Shown: piece after piece, positions 1 through 7,953 of the stretch
Numbering within the stretch: the first letter of the stretch is position 1
Layout of the letters: the number at the start of each line of letters is the position of its first letter
Assembly: GCA_946491675.1 (NCBI GenBank)
Contig: CAMLYN010000011.1
Location: forward strand, 1-17,731
DNA from: an uncultured Mycoplasmatota bacterium
Lineage (GTDB): Bacteria > Bacillota_I > Bacilli_A > RF39 > UBA660
Length of the DNA stretch: 17,731 bases
Reading direction: 5' to 3'
Made by a program: the position numbers and the translations under genes
Notes under the pieces: model-generated
Databases searched by the model: none
What the model was told of the DNA's origin: nothing
The model's input: only the letters and a program-made list of their open reading frames with translations

Positions 1-18
1 TAAAGGAAATTTCATTAT

Positions 19-44
19 AAAAAGGTATAAACAACCTTTTTTTT
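19..44 (+). terminator. Rho-independent terminator of an upstream gene
   Basis: AAAAAGGT (19-26) and ACCTTTTT (34-41) form an 8-bp stem with a 7-nt loop, followed by an unbroken run of T to position 44. It lies just before the GerM-like gene and presumably ends a gene to the left of the window. The mirrored sequence would give a weaker terminator on the minus strand. Only two of the eight pairs' positions beyond the A/T run are G-C, so strength is uncertain. Confidence 0.7.
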
Positions 45-67
45 CATAAAATTAAATAGGTGATTTT

Positions 68-1027
68 ATGTTAAAAAGAAAGATGATTAGAAAGATTATT
101 ATTGCCTCTTCTGCCCTATTCGCACTTCTTTTAATTTATCTAATCCCAAACAGTCAAGATGATAAACTAGATATTAACCAAAATTTAGAATATGTTAATT
201 TGGAAGTAGTAACAAATAGTATTTATTTAATTGATAATTATAATTATTTAGGTAAAGCTGAAGTTGTTGTAAATAGTACTTCAATCGAAGAAAAAGTTAA
301 GGAATTAGTCGAAATTTTGATTAGTGGTGGTGAAGGCGAAAATAAAATACCAAATGGATTTAAATCAATTCTACCAAGTGAAACTAAAATATTAAGTGTA
401 AAATATGAAGAAGGTTTAATAAAAATTGACTTTTCCAAAGAACTGTTAAATATAAATAAAGACTTAGAAGAAAAAATGATTGAAGCAATTATCTATACTG
501 TTACTTCAGTTGATGAAGTTGAAAAATTGATTATTTATGTTGAAGGTGATATTTTAACTAAATTACCGCAAACTAAAATAAATCTTCCTAGCACTTTAGA
601 TCGAAATTTTGGAATTAATAAAACCTATGACTTTACTAAAACTGATGACATAAATCAGGTTACTATTTATTATTTAAATAAACATAATGACAATTATTAT
701 TATGTACCAGTTACTAAATACTTAAATGATAATCGCGATAAAATAAGAATCATCATTGATGAATTAACTAGTACTAATGCATATAATACTAATCTATTAA
801 GCTACTTAAACAGCAATACGGAAATTTTGGCCATCGAAGAACAACCAGATATATTAGAATTAACTTTTAACTCATATATATTTTCTGACGTCGATTCTAA
901 AGATATATTAGAAGAAGTAATTTATACAATTTGTTTGTCAGTTAAAGACAACTATGATGTAAGTGAAGTTGTTATTAAAAATGAAAATGAAGAAATATAT
1001 CAAGCAGTATTAAAAGAAATTGAATAA
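68..1027 (+). CDS. gerM: GerM-like sporulation/germination protein with two GerMN domains
   Basis: This 319-aa protein has a basic N-terminus and one hydrophobic segment (about residues 9-26), followed by an extracytoplasmic region with two similar alpha/beta halves, about residues 48-165 and 188-315. The repeated pattern (helix 'EEKVKELVEIL', strand 'VKYEEGLIKIDFS', then a helix ending in 'IIYTVTSVDEVEKLIIYV') is the GerMN layout. In Bacillus subtilis, GerM (about 366 aa, two GerMN domains) is a mother-cell lipoprotein that works with the SpoIIIA-SpoIIQ channel at the engulfment septum. Here no lipobox Cys is visible, so the protein looks anchored by an uncleaved N-terminal helix. The ATG at 68 is chosen because AGGTGA at 58-63 precedes it; the next Met (83) is too far from that site. 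No housekeeping promoter was recognised in the 24 nt after the upstream terminator. Family assignment is fairly sure; orthology to gerM is inferred. Confidence 0.75.
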   Translation: MLKRKMIRKIIIASSALFALLLIYLIPNSQDDKLDINQNLEYVNLEVVTNSIYLIDNYNYLGKAEVVVNSTSIEEKVKELVEILISGGEGENKIPNGFKSILPSETKILSVKYEEGLIKIDFSKELLNINKDLEEKMIEAIIYTVTSVDEVEKLIIYVEGDILTKLPQTKINLPSTLDRNFGINKTYDFTKTDDINQVTIYYLNKHNDNYYYVPVTKYLNDNRDKIRIIIDELTSTNAYNTNLLSYLNSNTEILAIEEQPDILELTFNSYIFSDVDSKDILEEVIYTICLSVKDNYDVSEVVIKNENEEIYQAVLKEIE

Positions 1028-1029
1028 AT

Positions 1030-1057
1030 TTGACTTTTTATAAAAAATATATATAAT
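1030..1057 (+). promoter_or_regulatory. Sigma-A-type promoter for the 62-aa gene
   Basis: TTGACT (1030-1035), a 16-nt spacer and TATAAT (1052-1057) form a near-consensus vegetative promoter. It starts 3 nt after the GerM-like stop codon. Transcription would begin near 1064, just before the strong SD of the small gene, so the 62-aa gene is probably expressed independently of gerM. Confidence 0.75.
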
Positions 1058-1081
1058 ATTTTTCACCAAAAGGAGGATATT

Positions 1082-1270
1082 ATGAGTTATACTGATGATT
1101 TATTAGTTTCTTTAAATGCAAAAATTGAAAAATTAATTCATTCTATGCAAAACCAAAAAGATTTAAAGGAAATTAAAGAACCATTAGAAGAAGCTAACCA
1201 ATTAAAAAAATTTGAATTGCAAATGCAGTATCCAGAAAGTTTTCAAGAATTCGAAACCAAACAAAAATAG
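1082..1270 (+). CDS. Small charged helical protein of unknown function (62 aa)
   Basis: I do not recognise this protein. It is 62 aa, has no signal peptide or membrane segment, and is rich in Lys, Glu and Gln. Predicted helices cover about residues 4-24 (with an 'LNAKIEKLIHSM' heptad-like stretch) and 28-50, so a small helical hairpin or coiled coil is plausible. A near-perfect SD (AGGAGG at 1071-1076) lies 5 nt before the ATG. The gene has its own promoter and ends inside a strong bidirectional terminator, so it is a compact single-gene transcription unit. These signals make it a real gene even though no family is evident. It lies next to a GerM-like gene, but its own vegetative promoter argues against strict co-regulation with sporulation. 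Confidence 0.75.
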   Translation: MSYTDDLLVSLNAKIEKLIHSMQNQKDLKEIKEPLEEANQLKKFELQMQYPESFQEFETKQK

Positions 1271-1296
1271 TTATCATTTTTTAGATAACTATTTTT
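1263..1296. terminator. Bidirectional terminator between convergent genes
   Basis: AAAAATAGTTATC (1263-1275) pairs perfectly with GATAACTATTTTT (1284-1296), a 13-bp stem with an 8-nt loop. T runs occur on both strands. It ends the rightward 62-aa gene and the leftward glycosyltransferase gene, and the stop codons of both genes (ending at 1270 and beginning at 1289) lie inside the stem. Confidence 0.85.
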
Positions 1297-2506
1297 TATT
1301 GACTTTATGCTCTATTTTATCCCATCCAACGTCTTTTTTAAATAAAGCTCTTAAAGCACAGCTTACATAAGTTGTCAAATAAATTGGATTATAAAATATT
1401 GTTTTTATTTTCATTTTTTTACTTAAATCAAGCTTGTCCTTCTTTATCATTTTAATGGTTACAATCATCATAATCAAATAAACAATTAAAATAATACTAA
1501 ATAAAAATATTAAAGCTATATAAATAGGAACATTTCGATCAAACATACTGATAAATAATAAAATCAAAGTCTTTAAAATATAAAGAATTATACCAATAGC
1601 TAAATAAATATAAGCTCTAACCCCTAAACAAGCACTATATTTAGAACCATAGTTTTTTTTATCTTGATTCATACTTTTAGCAATTAATGGGATATATTTT
1701 TTCCTAGAATCAAAATATCCTTTTATCCATCTAACTCTTTGTTTTACAGTTTGACTATATTTAGTTGGTTGTTCATCGTAAAAAATAGCTTTATCATTAT
1801 AGTAAGTTGTTAAGTTATGTAATATGCTATATAAACTTAATTCATAATCTTCTGTTAGACTATTGAATGGATAACCCTGCCATTTTTTTATCCAACTACC
1901 TTTTATATAAAATCCAGTTCCCGATACTACAACATTAGCATTATATTTATTTCTAAAATTGTTTCCTAATGTATTTATCATTGAAAAAGTCAAACTAGAA
2001 CAAGCCGCAATAACATTATCATTACCATTTTTACAATTACGGTAACCAACACCAATATCATAACCTTGCTTATAAGTTTCTAACATTTCTTTAAAGTAAT
2101 TTTTATCTAAAATATTATCAGCATCAAAAATGAAATATAAGTCATATTCTTTTTTTATTTGTTTTAAAGCTTCATCTAAAGCATAACCTTTTCTTGGCTT
2201 TTTAGTAGTTCTTATAATAACTGTTGCATCATATTTTTGACATATTTCAACTGTTTTATCTTCTTTAGTTTCAACTATAACATAAACATCTTGCATGGAA
2301 AATTTAACAGTTTGTTCTTTTAAACTTTTAAGTAGTCCTTCAATAACTAAGCTCTCATCACGAGCTGGAATCAAAACTGCAAAATGAGTATTATTATTTT
2401 TTTCTTTTTTTAACGGATTATTATTTTTTCTAATATTAATATTACCAAGAATTAATAAAATTATCCCCATAAATATAAAACATAAACAAATCAAATCAAA
2501 TAGCAT
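1289..2506 (-). CDS. Membrane-bound processive family-2 glycosyltransferase
   Basis: This 405-aa protein transfers sugars from nucleotide-sugar donors, probably to a growing surface polysaccharide at the cytoplasmic face of the membrane. It has an N-terminal membrane helix (about 2-22), a GT-A domain (about 42-270), then two membrane helices (about 298-320 and 328-350) and a C-terminal amphipathic tail. Visible family motifs are 'VLIPARDE' (44-51), DAD (128-130, nucleotide/metal binding), 'GTGFYI' (196-201), TED (218-220, catalytic base) and QRVRW (256-260). The last is the QxxRW motif of cellulose-synthase/IcaA/hyaluronan-synthase-type enzymes. Donor and product cannot be read from the sequence. 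The ATG directly follows the stop codon of the upstream membrane gene, and its SD (GGTGGTGA) lies in that gene's last codons, so the two are co-transcribed and probably translationally coupled. Confidence 0.88.
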   Translation of the reverse strand: MLFDLICLCFIFMGIILLILGNINIRKNNNPLKKEKNNNTHFAVLIPARDESLVIEGLLKSLKEQTVKFSMQDVYVIVETKEDKTVEICQKYDATVIIRTTKKPRKGYALDEALKQIKKEYDLYFIFDADNILDKNYFKEMLETYKQGYDIGVGYRNCKNGNDNVIAACSSLTFSMINTLGNNFRNKYNANVVVSGTGFYIKGSWIKKWQGYPFNSLTEDYELSLYSILHNLTTYYNDKAIFYDEQPTKYSQTVKQRVRWIKGYFDSRKKYIPLIAKSMNQDKKNYGSKYSACLGVRAYIYLAIGIILYILKTLILLFISMFDRNVPIYIALIFLFSIILIVYLIMMIVTIKMIKKDKLDLSKKMKIKTIFYNPIYLTTYVSCALRALFKKDVGWDKIEHKVNKK

Positions 2507-3205
2507 TTATTCACCACCCGAATATGACATATTAGGAAAATATTTAGCTAAAAACTCATCATCATAATGCTTATCAAAAAATTGACCAATTGGTGTGAAA
2601 GCAGGAATATTGTTTCTTCTTAGGGTTTGTCTAATTATAGCTCCCCAAGATATAAGCATATTAATTATCATAAAAATGAGTAGAACTCTAGTTAATAAAG
2701 AACCTAAATTATAAGGTATTTTTTCAATCCATTTTGAAATAAATGGATATAAATATCTTACTAATAAGAGTGACAAAAATCCCCATAAAAACATATATTC
2801 TAAAGTTATTCTTCCATTGATATTAAATAATTTATGAGAATAATCCCAAGAAATTGTTTGCGTAAATGTTTCTTGTAAAAAGCCAATTAAGTATTCAATT
2901 CCCCCACCTAGTAATGAGCCATAAATTACTGTTTCATACCATTTATGTTTTTTATCAGCTAACAAACAAATAATTAATACCGCACCAAATCCATATATAA
3001 CATTAAATGGTCCGTATATTACCCCACGGCGATACTCCCAAACTAACTCACCAGTTCTTGAATAAACTAAAAATAAATTTAAAATTTGTTCATATAATGA
3101 ACCAAATACTGAAGCTATAAGAAATATAATGAATAATTTATCAAAACATATTCCTTTAGCAAACACCTTATCTTTTTTTAAAAGTTTTTTTAATTTTTCT
3201 TTCAT
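2507..3205 (-). CDS. ABC-transporter type IV (CmpB-like) membrane protein
   Basis: This 232-aa integral membrane protein has about five or six hydrophobic segments, after a Lys-rich N-terminus that suggests a cytoplasmic start. The stretches 'RRGVIYGPFNVIYGFG', 'GGGIEYLIGFLQE' and 'WDYSHKLFNINGRI' match the family called putative ABC-transporter type IV (PF06541, CmpB-like). That name is weakly founded: no ATPase partner is encoded here and the true role is unknown. I start it at ATG 3205, not the TTG at 3214, because AGAAGTGG (3222-3215) sits 9 nt before the ATG but directly abuts the TTG. It is the first gene of an operon with the glycosyltransferase, so a role in making or exporting the same surface glycan is a reasonable inference. 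Confidence 0.8.
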   Translation of the reverse strand: MKEKLKKLLKKDKVFAKGICFDKLFIIFLIASVFGSLYEQILNLFLVYSRTGELVWEYRRGVIYGPFNVIYGFGAVLIICLLADKKHKWYETVIYGSLLGGGIEYLIGFLQETFTQTISWDYSHKLFNINGRITLEYMFLWGFLSLLLVRYLYPFISKWIEKIPYNLGSLLTRVLLIFMIINMLISWGAIIRQTLRRNNIPAFTPIGQFFDKHYDDEFLAKYFPNMSYSGGE

Positions 3206-3237
3206 ACTATCCAACCACTTCTAAAGATTATATCTTT

Positions 3238-3266
3238 ATTATACTATATATTTTTTTAAATAACAA
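3238..3266 (-). promoter_or_regulatory. Sigma-A-type promoter for the CmpB-like/glycosyltransferase operon
   Basis: Read on the minus strand, TTGTTA (3266-3261) and TATAAT (3243-3238) are separated by exactly 17 nt. Transcription would start near 3231, leaving a leader of about 25 nt before the ATG at 3205. The -35 box lies in the left arm of an inverted repeat that also covers the spoIIID stop codon. Confidence 0.7.
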
Positions 3267-3295
3267 ATAATTACAAAATTGTAAGATTGTTATTT
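3258..3295. repeat. AT-rich inverted repeat over the spoIIID stop codon
   Basis: AAATAACAA (3258-3266) pairs with TTGTTATTT (3287-3295); inside it TTACA (3271-3275) pairs with TGTAA (3280-3284). There is no T run after the stem, so it is not a standard terminator. It includes the spoIIID stop and the -35 box of the downstream operon, so it could act as a weak terminator, an mRNA 3'-end stabiliser or an operator. Function is unproven. Confidence 0.4.
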
Positions 3296-3541
3296 TAAAA
3301 ATTTTCTTTTGGTAGCTTCTCCACCTCTAATATGTCGCAAAGCTTTATTATTTTGAAAAACATTTATAACTTCAGCACTCATTTTTGAATTATATTGTGG
3401 TAATAGTTCATTTAAATCACGATGAACACATGATTTAGAAACTCCAAATACCTTTGCAGTTTGTCTAACAGTTGCTTTATTAACAATTACATAATTTGCT
3501 TCTTGTAACACTCTTTCATAAATTTCTATATCTTTAATCAT
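3290..3541 (-). CDS. spoIIID: Sporulation transcription factor SpoIIID
   Basis: This is the small DNA-binding regulator of the mother cell that, in B. subtilis, reshapes the sigma-E regulon and supports sigma-K production. The 83-aa protein closely follows B. subtilis SpoIIID (93 aa) throughout. The helix-turn-helix is at about residues 24-48, with 'AKVFGVSKSCVHRDL' as recognition region, and the hallmark basic segment 'RHIRGGEATKRK' lies at 69-80. The variable acidic tail of the Bacillus protein is missing, a minor truncation. The ATG at 3541 has a strong SD (AAGGGGGG) 7 nt upstream. A consensus vegetative promoter sits just upstream, where a sigma-E promoter would be expected. The gene follows lepA on the same strand, with no terminator seen between them, so read-through from lepA is also possible. 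Confidence 0.95.
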   Translation of the reverse strand: MIKDIEIYERVLQEANYVIVNKATVRQTAKVFGVSKSCVHRDLNELLPQYNSKMSAEVINVFQNNKALRHIRGGEATKRKFLK

Positions 3542-3567
3542 AATAAATCCCCCCTTAAGTTCGTTAT

Positions 3568-3596
3568 ATTATATTTTAATTTTAAAAATTTGTCAA
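3568..3596 (-). promoter_or_regulatory. Consensus sigma-A-type promoter upstream of spoIIID
   Basis: On the minus strand, TTGACA (3596-3591) and TATAAT (3573-3568) are separated by 17 nt, a perfect vegetative consensus. The -35 box begins 3 nt after the lepA stop codon. Predicted transcription starts near 3561, about 20 nt before the ATG. I could not find the CATA-type -10 box of a sigma-E promoter in this 57-nt gap. Confidence 0.75.
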
Positions 3597-3598
3597 TT

Positions 3599-5398
3599 TT
3601 ACTCTTCATCTACTTTTAATACAGCTAAAAAGGCTTCTTCAGGTATTTCGACTCTTCCTACCATTTTCATTCTTTTCTTACCTTCTTTTTGTTTTTCTAA
3701 CAATTTTCTTTTTCTTGATACATCGCCACCATAACATTTAGCTAAGACATCTTTTCTAACTGCTTTAATTGTCTCTCTAGCAATTACTTTATTGCCAAGA
3801 CTAGCTTGAACAGGTACTTCAAATTGTTGTCTTGGTATCATTTTTCTTAACGTTTCAACAATATTTTTACCACGTTTATAAGCAAAATCTTTATGAACAA
3901 TAACACTTAAAGCATCGACAACTTCACCATTTAATAAAATGTCCATTTTGACTAAATCACTTGATTTATAACCAATTAAATCATAATCAAATGAAGCATA
4001 ACCTTTTGAAATACTTTTAAGTCGATCAAAAAAGTCATAAACTATTTCTGATAAAGGTATTTCATAATGAATATTAACCCTTGTTTTATCTAAATATTCC
4101 ATGGAAATATAATTACCTCTTTTATCTTGACACAATTCCATAATTGGACCAATATACTCACTTGGAACAAAAATAGATGTTTTAATATACGGTTCTTTGA
4201 TATCTTTTATTTTAACTTTATCAGGCATTTTACTAGGGCTATCAATATTAATAATGGTATTATCAGTTAAAGTTACTTCATAAATAACTGATGGACTAGT
4301 AACAATTAAATTAATATTAAATTCTCTTTCTATTCTTTCTTTTATTATTTCTAAATGTAACAATCCTAAAAAACCACATCTAAAGCCAAACCCCAAAGCT
4401 TTTGAAGTTTCTGGAGTAAATTCTAATGAGGCATCATTTAATTTTAATTTTTCTAAAGCTTCTCTTAAATCTGGATATTTAGATGTTTCAATCGGATAAA
4501 TTCCTGAAAAAACCATCGGTTTCATCGGTTTATAACCAGGTAGTATAGTTAATGCTGGGTTACTATTTAAAGTAATAGTATCTCCTACTTGAATATCTGA
4601 AATATCCTTAATTGCTGCACACAAATAACCTACTTCACCAGCTACTAATTCCGTTTTTTTTATTTCTTTAGGCGAATTTACTCCTAGTTCAACTACTTCT
4701 TCTATCTTTTGAGTAGCCATTAATTTTATTTTATCGCCCTCTTTAACTTTACCATTGACCACTCTAATTAAAACAACGACTCCTCGATACGGATCATAAA
4801 AGCTATCAAATATTAATGCTTGTAATGGTTGATTAATATCTCCTTTAGGAGCTGGTATTTTTTTGATAATAGCTTTAATTAATTCTTTTATACCAATACC
4901 ATTTTTAGCTGAAGTTAAAATTATTTCATCTTTTGTAAAACCAAATGTATCTTCTAATTCTTTAGTTACTTTATCAATATCAGCATTAGGTAAATCAATT
5001 TTATTGATAACTGGGATTATTGTTAAATTATTATCTAAAGCTAAATATAAATTAGCTAAAGTTTGTGCTTCAATACCTTGAGCTGCATCAACAACTAGAA
5101 TAGCTCCTTCACAAGCAGCTAAAGAACGACTTACTTCATAGTTAAAATCAACATGTCCTGGTGTATCAATTAAATGTAATATATAATCTTCGTTGTTATA
5201 ATGATATTTTAATTGAACAGCATTTAGTTTAATTGTAATACCACGTTCTCTTTCAATATCCATATTATCTAACAATTGATCTTGTTTTTCTCGTTCTGTA
5301 ATTGCCCCTGTTTCTTCTAAAATTCGATCAGCTAAAGTACTTTTCCCATGATCAATATGAGCAATAATCGAAAAGTTTCTGATGTTTTCTTGTTTCAT
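3599..5398 (-). CDS. lepA: Elongation factor 4 (LepA), back-translocating GTPase
   Basis: EF4 is a ribosome-binding GTPase linked to translation under stress and to ribosome assembly. The 599-aa length is normal. GTPase motifs are complete: G1 'AHIDHGKST' (13-21), G2 'RGIT' (52-55), G3 DTPGH (78-82) and G4 NKID (132-135). An EF-G-like domain II follows, then the domain with '[18 protein letters not shown]'. The LepA-specific C-terminal domain is present, including '[20 protein letters not shown]' near residue 560. This last region separates LepA from EF-G and from TypA. The ATG at 5398 has AGGTGA 7 nt upstream. The gene has its own promoter and is followed directly by spoIIID on the same strand. 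Confidence 0.98.
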   Translation of the reverse strand: MKQENIRNFSIIAHIDHGKSTLADRILEETGAITEREKQDQLLDNMDIERERGITIKLNAVQLKYHYNNEDYILHLIDTPGHVDFNYEVSRSLAACEGAILVVDAAQGIEAQTLANLYLALDNNLTIIPVINKIDLPNADIDKVTKELEDTFGFTKDEIILTSAKNGIGIKELIKAIIKKIPAPKGDINQPLQALIFDSFYDPYRGVVVLIRVVNGKVKEGDKIKLMATQKIEEVVELGVNSPKEIKKTELVAGEVGYLCAAIKDISDIQVGDTITLNSNPALTILPGYKPMKPMVFSGIYPIETSKYPDLREALEKLKLNDASLEFTPETSKALGFGFRCGFLGLLHLEIIKERIEREFNINLIVTSPSVIYEVTLTDNTIINIDSPSKMPDKVKIKDIKEPYIKTSIFVPSEYIGPIMELCQDKRGNYISMEYLDKTRVNIHYEIPLSEIVYDFFDRLKSISKGYASFDYDLIGYKSSDLVKMDILLNGEVVDALSVIVHKDFAYKRGKNIVETLRKMIPRQQFEVPVQASLGNKVIARETIKAVRKDVLAKCYGGDVSRKRKLLEKQKEGKKRMKMVGRVEIPEEAFLAVLKVDEE

Positions 5399-5416
5399 GT
5401 TAAATCACCTGCTATT

Positions 5417-5445
5417 ATTATATATTAAATTATATTAGTTGACAA
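5417..5445 (-). promoter_or_regulatory. Sigma-A-type promoter for lepA
   Basis: On the minus strand, TTGTCA (5445-5440) and TATAAT (5422-5417) are separated by 17 nt. Transcription would start near 5410, immediately before the AGGTGA SD. The -35 box lies 2 nt beyond the terminator of the yfhO-like gene. Confidence 0.7.
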
Positions 5446-5446
5446 G

Positions 5447-5468
5447 AAAAACACTTTTACAAGTGTTT
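5447..5468 (-). terminator. Terminator of the yfhO-like gene
   Basis: On the minus strand AAACACTT (5468-5461), a GTAA tetraloop and AAGTGTTT (5456-5449) form an 8-bp stem running into a T run (5451-5447). The TAA stop codon of the gene lies in the loop region (5457-5459), so termination follows directly on the end of the coding sequence. Confidence 0.75.
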
Positions 5469-7850
5469 CCTAATATAAATTATAAATAAAACTAATGATA
5501 TCAAACTAATTATTGAACCCAGTTTAAATCCTTTTACTTCATAAATTATCTCAATGTCATGATTTCCTTCTTCTAAATCTAAACCAATAAAATTATTTAT
5601 TACTTTATAATAATCTGTTTCTTGATTATCAACTAATATTTTAAAATTTTCATTGTAAGGAATTGATAAAAATAAAACGTTTTCATCTGTAACATTAATA
5701 CTTCCCTTAATATGATTTTCTTTAAAATCTGTTATATTTAGTTGATTATCTTTTAACTTATTATAAACTTCTTTAAATTTATCAAAATCAAAATAAGCTA
5801 AGTAGATATTTTTCAAGTCACATTTACCAATGATTTTTATTTCTACTTCTTCACCTATTTCAAAATCATTTTTAATATAAATACTTTTATTAGAAATAAA
5901 ATCTAAATTATAACATTTATCATTTATACAAACACTATATATTTCTGTAGTATCAATACTATTTTCAACAAATAATAAATAAAAATCATCAGTATTAGTT
6001 ATCGTTATTTTATCTTTAACCTCCTCTATTTGATAAACACCATTATAATTTGTCATTTGCTTTACCATTTCATTTTGACAATCAAATGCATTATCACAAT
6101 AAAAACCATTTTTAATATCATTATCTACCATATATCCCAAGCTTAAAGCATAAGGATTTTTATAAAGAAAACTATCTTTATAAAAATTACCATATAATAT
6201 CTCACCATAACTAGATATCTGATTAACATTTAATAGTTCATAATAATCAATTTTATCTGATGATTCATAATATTTTATTCCAAATAAAGTATCTAATAGT
6301 AAATAATGACTATATAGTAAAAATTTATTATAACTATAATAACCAATATTGTTGTGGAAATCACTATTTATTAAATTAGTTGACAACCAGCCTGTAACAC
6401 CATAATATCCATAATTTAAAGGATCATTTAACGCAGTTCGATTAGAAAATTCCATTCGATAAAAACTATCATCATTAATTTGCTGAATAATTGATGTTTT
6501 TTCATTATATCTTCCTTTTAAATAATTACGATATGAAAACACATTAGCATATAAAACAATATAGCTATTAAAAAACAATTCAGATAAAGTTAGAATAATA
6601 AATAAAATTTTAGCATCTTTAGATTTTGTTTTGAAAATAAACAAATAAACTATAAATAAGGCTACACTAATATATATAAATATTAAATTAATACTATTTT
6701 TTACAATAAACAAATTAGCTAAAATCAAAAACACTGCCAAGCCCAAATAATAATATATTTTATCAACATGTCTTATATTTATTAATGATTTTAGACATAA
6801 ACTTATAAAGAAAATATTAAACAAAAATATATATCTAAAATTAAATCCAACGGGGTCGCTTAAAGCATGCCAAAAATTATTTATTGGAACAATTAAGACG
6901 CTTATTATTAGTATAAAAATAAAAATAAAAGACAGTATTTTTTCTTTTTTAGTTATTTTTTTATTTACAAAATAGAAAAATAATAAAATAATATTAAATA
7001 TTCCAATGTATAAATAAGGATAATATTCATTATTTATATTACCATCATGAGCACCAATAAGAAATCTAGATAAGGCACCGATAATATCTTCATTAAAAAA
7101 ATAATTACGAGAGCTATCTCTTTGAATTTTTAATATATCTAATAAATTAGGTAAATGAATAAATAATGTCATTAATCCAGCTAGTATAGAAACAATAAAA
7201 AACATTTTTATTGTTTTTTTATCTTTTTTTTCTTGTAACAAGTATTTATAAGTAAAATATAACACACTAAATATGCAACACATGTATCCCATATAATAGC
7301 TTGTTAAAATAGTTGTAAATAAAACTATACCATATAATAAAGGTTTTTTATCTTTAATTAATTTATCAATAGATAATAATAACAATGGTGCTAAAAAGTA
7401 AGCATCTAACCACATCATTTGAAAATAATTAGCTATTATGTAATAAGATAAAGCGTAAGCTGTTGAAAAAACTAATGTATACTTACTTTTGTAATTATAA
7501 TTTAAATAAGTGTACATAGTAAGTCCACATAAACCTATCTTTAGTAAAATAAGTAACATAAAACAATACTCAATATTACTATAGCTAAATAAATTAACTA
7601 AAAAATTAAGTGGACTAATTAAATAATAAGCAATAGTAGAAATCATAGGTGTTCCAAATCCTATTTGAAAAGAATAAAAAGGATTTGATATTCCATCAAA
7701 AATTTGCTTTAAATATATTAATAATTGTTGATATTGATACTGTGCATCACTATATAAAATTGAGTAATCGCCAAGTAAAATATTTTTCAATATCAAAATA
7801 AAAGTTAAAAAAACAAATGGTATTAAAAATGATAAAATATATTTTTTCAT
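5457..7850 (-). CDS. YfhO-family multispanning membrane protein
   Basis: This 797-aa protein belongs to the YfhO family (PF09586), GT-C-like membrane proteins. In B. subtilis YfhO and Listeria GtlB, members act with a CsbB-type transferase to add sugars to teichoic acids on the outer face of the membrane. The first 470 or so residues hold about a dozen hydrophobic helices, including the family signatures 'SYYMGYM' and 'VGFNFRYIFLFNIF'. A long extracytoplasmic region follows ('YGYYGVTGWLSTN' is typical), with a beta-rich end, one last membrane helix and a basic tail. The open frame extends to 7982, but I place the start at ATG 7850: GGTGA lies 4 nt before it, while the extension would run through a terminator and into the pilin gene. 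No CsbB-like partner is adjacent, so the polymer it decorates is unknown. The upstream promoter is unclear. Confidence 0.85.
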   Translation of the reverse strand: MKKYILSFLIPFVFLTFILILKNILLGDYSILYSDAQYQYQQLLIYLKQIFDGISNPFYSFQIGFGTPMISTIAYYLISPLNFLVNLFSYSNIEYCFMLLILLKIGLCGLTMYTYLNYNYKSKYTLVFSTAYALSYYIIANYFQMMWLDAYFLAPLLLLSIDKLIKDKKPLLYGIVLFTTILTSYYMGYMCCIFSVLYFTYKYLLQEKKDKKTIKMFFIVSILAGLMTLFIHLPNLLDILKIQRDSSRNYFFNEDIIGALSRFLIGAHDGNINNEYYPYLYIGIFNIILLFFYFVNKKITKKEKILSFIFIFILIISVLIVPINNFWHALSDPVGFNFRYIFLFNIFFISLCLKSLINIRHVDKIYYYLGLAVFLILANLFIVKNSINLIFIYISVALFIVYLFIFKTKSKDAKILFIILTLSELFFNSYIVLYANVFSYRNYLKGRYNEKTSIIQQINDDSFYRMEFSNRTALNDPLNYGYYGVTGWLSTNLINSDFHNNIGYYSYNKFLLYSHYLLLDTLFGIKYYESSDKIDYYELLNVNQISSYGEILYGNFYKDSFLYKNPYALSLGYMVDNDIKNGFYCDNAFDCQNEMVKQMTNYNGVYQIEEVKDKITITNTDDFYLLFVENSIDTTEIYSVCINDKCYNLDFISNKSIYIKNDFEIGEEVEIKIIGKCDLKNIYLAYFDFDKFKEVYNKLKDNQLNITDFKENHIKGSINVTDENVLFLSIPYNENFKILVDNQETDYYKVINNFIGLDLEEGNHDIEIIYEVKGFKLGSIISLISLVLFIIYIRKHL

Positions 7851-7907
7851 ACTATCACCATAATAATCATAACATATTTTAAAAAAAAATAACATAATTG
7901 AAAGCAC

Positions 7908-7940
7908 AAAAAAACTACTATAATTACTTATAATAGTTTT
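7908..7940 (-). terminator. Terminator of pilin gene 1
   Basis: On the minus strand a 13-bp stem (7940-7928 with 7923-7911, one G-U pair) closes on a GTAA loop and continues into a run of seven T (7914-7908). It is 14 nt after the stop codon of the first pilin-like gene and separates it from the yfhO-like gene. Confidence 0.85.
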
Positions 7941-7953
7941 AAATGTTTTTAAT

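Noticed and set aside
4863..5081. Rightward open frame inside lepA
   Set aside because: It is antisense to the conserved GTPase domain, with no start signals.
5439..5446. TTGACAAG as a SpoIIID binding site at the lepA promoter
   Set aside because: It resembles a SpoIIID-type GGACAAG core only in part, and it is more simply the complement of the lepA -35 box.
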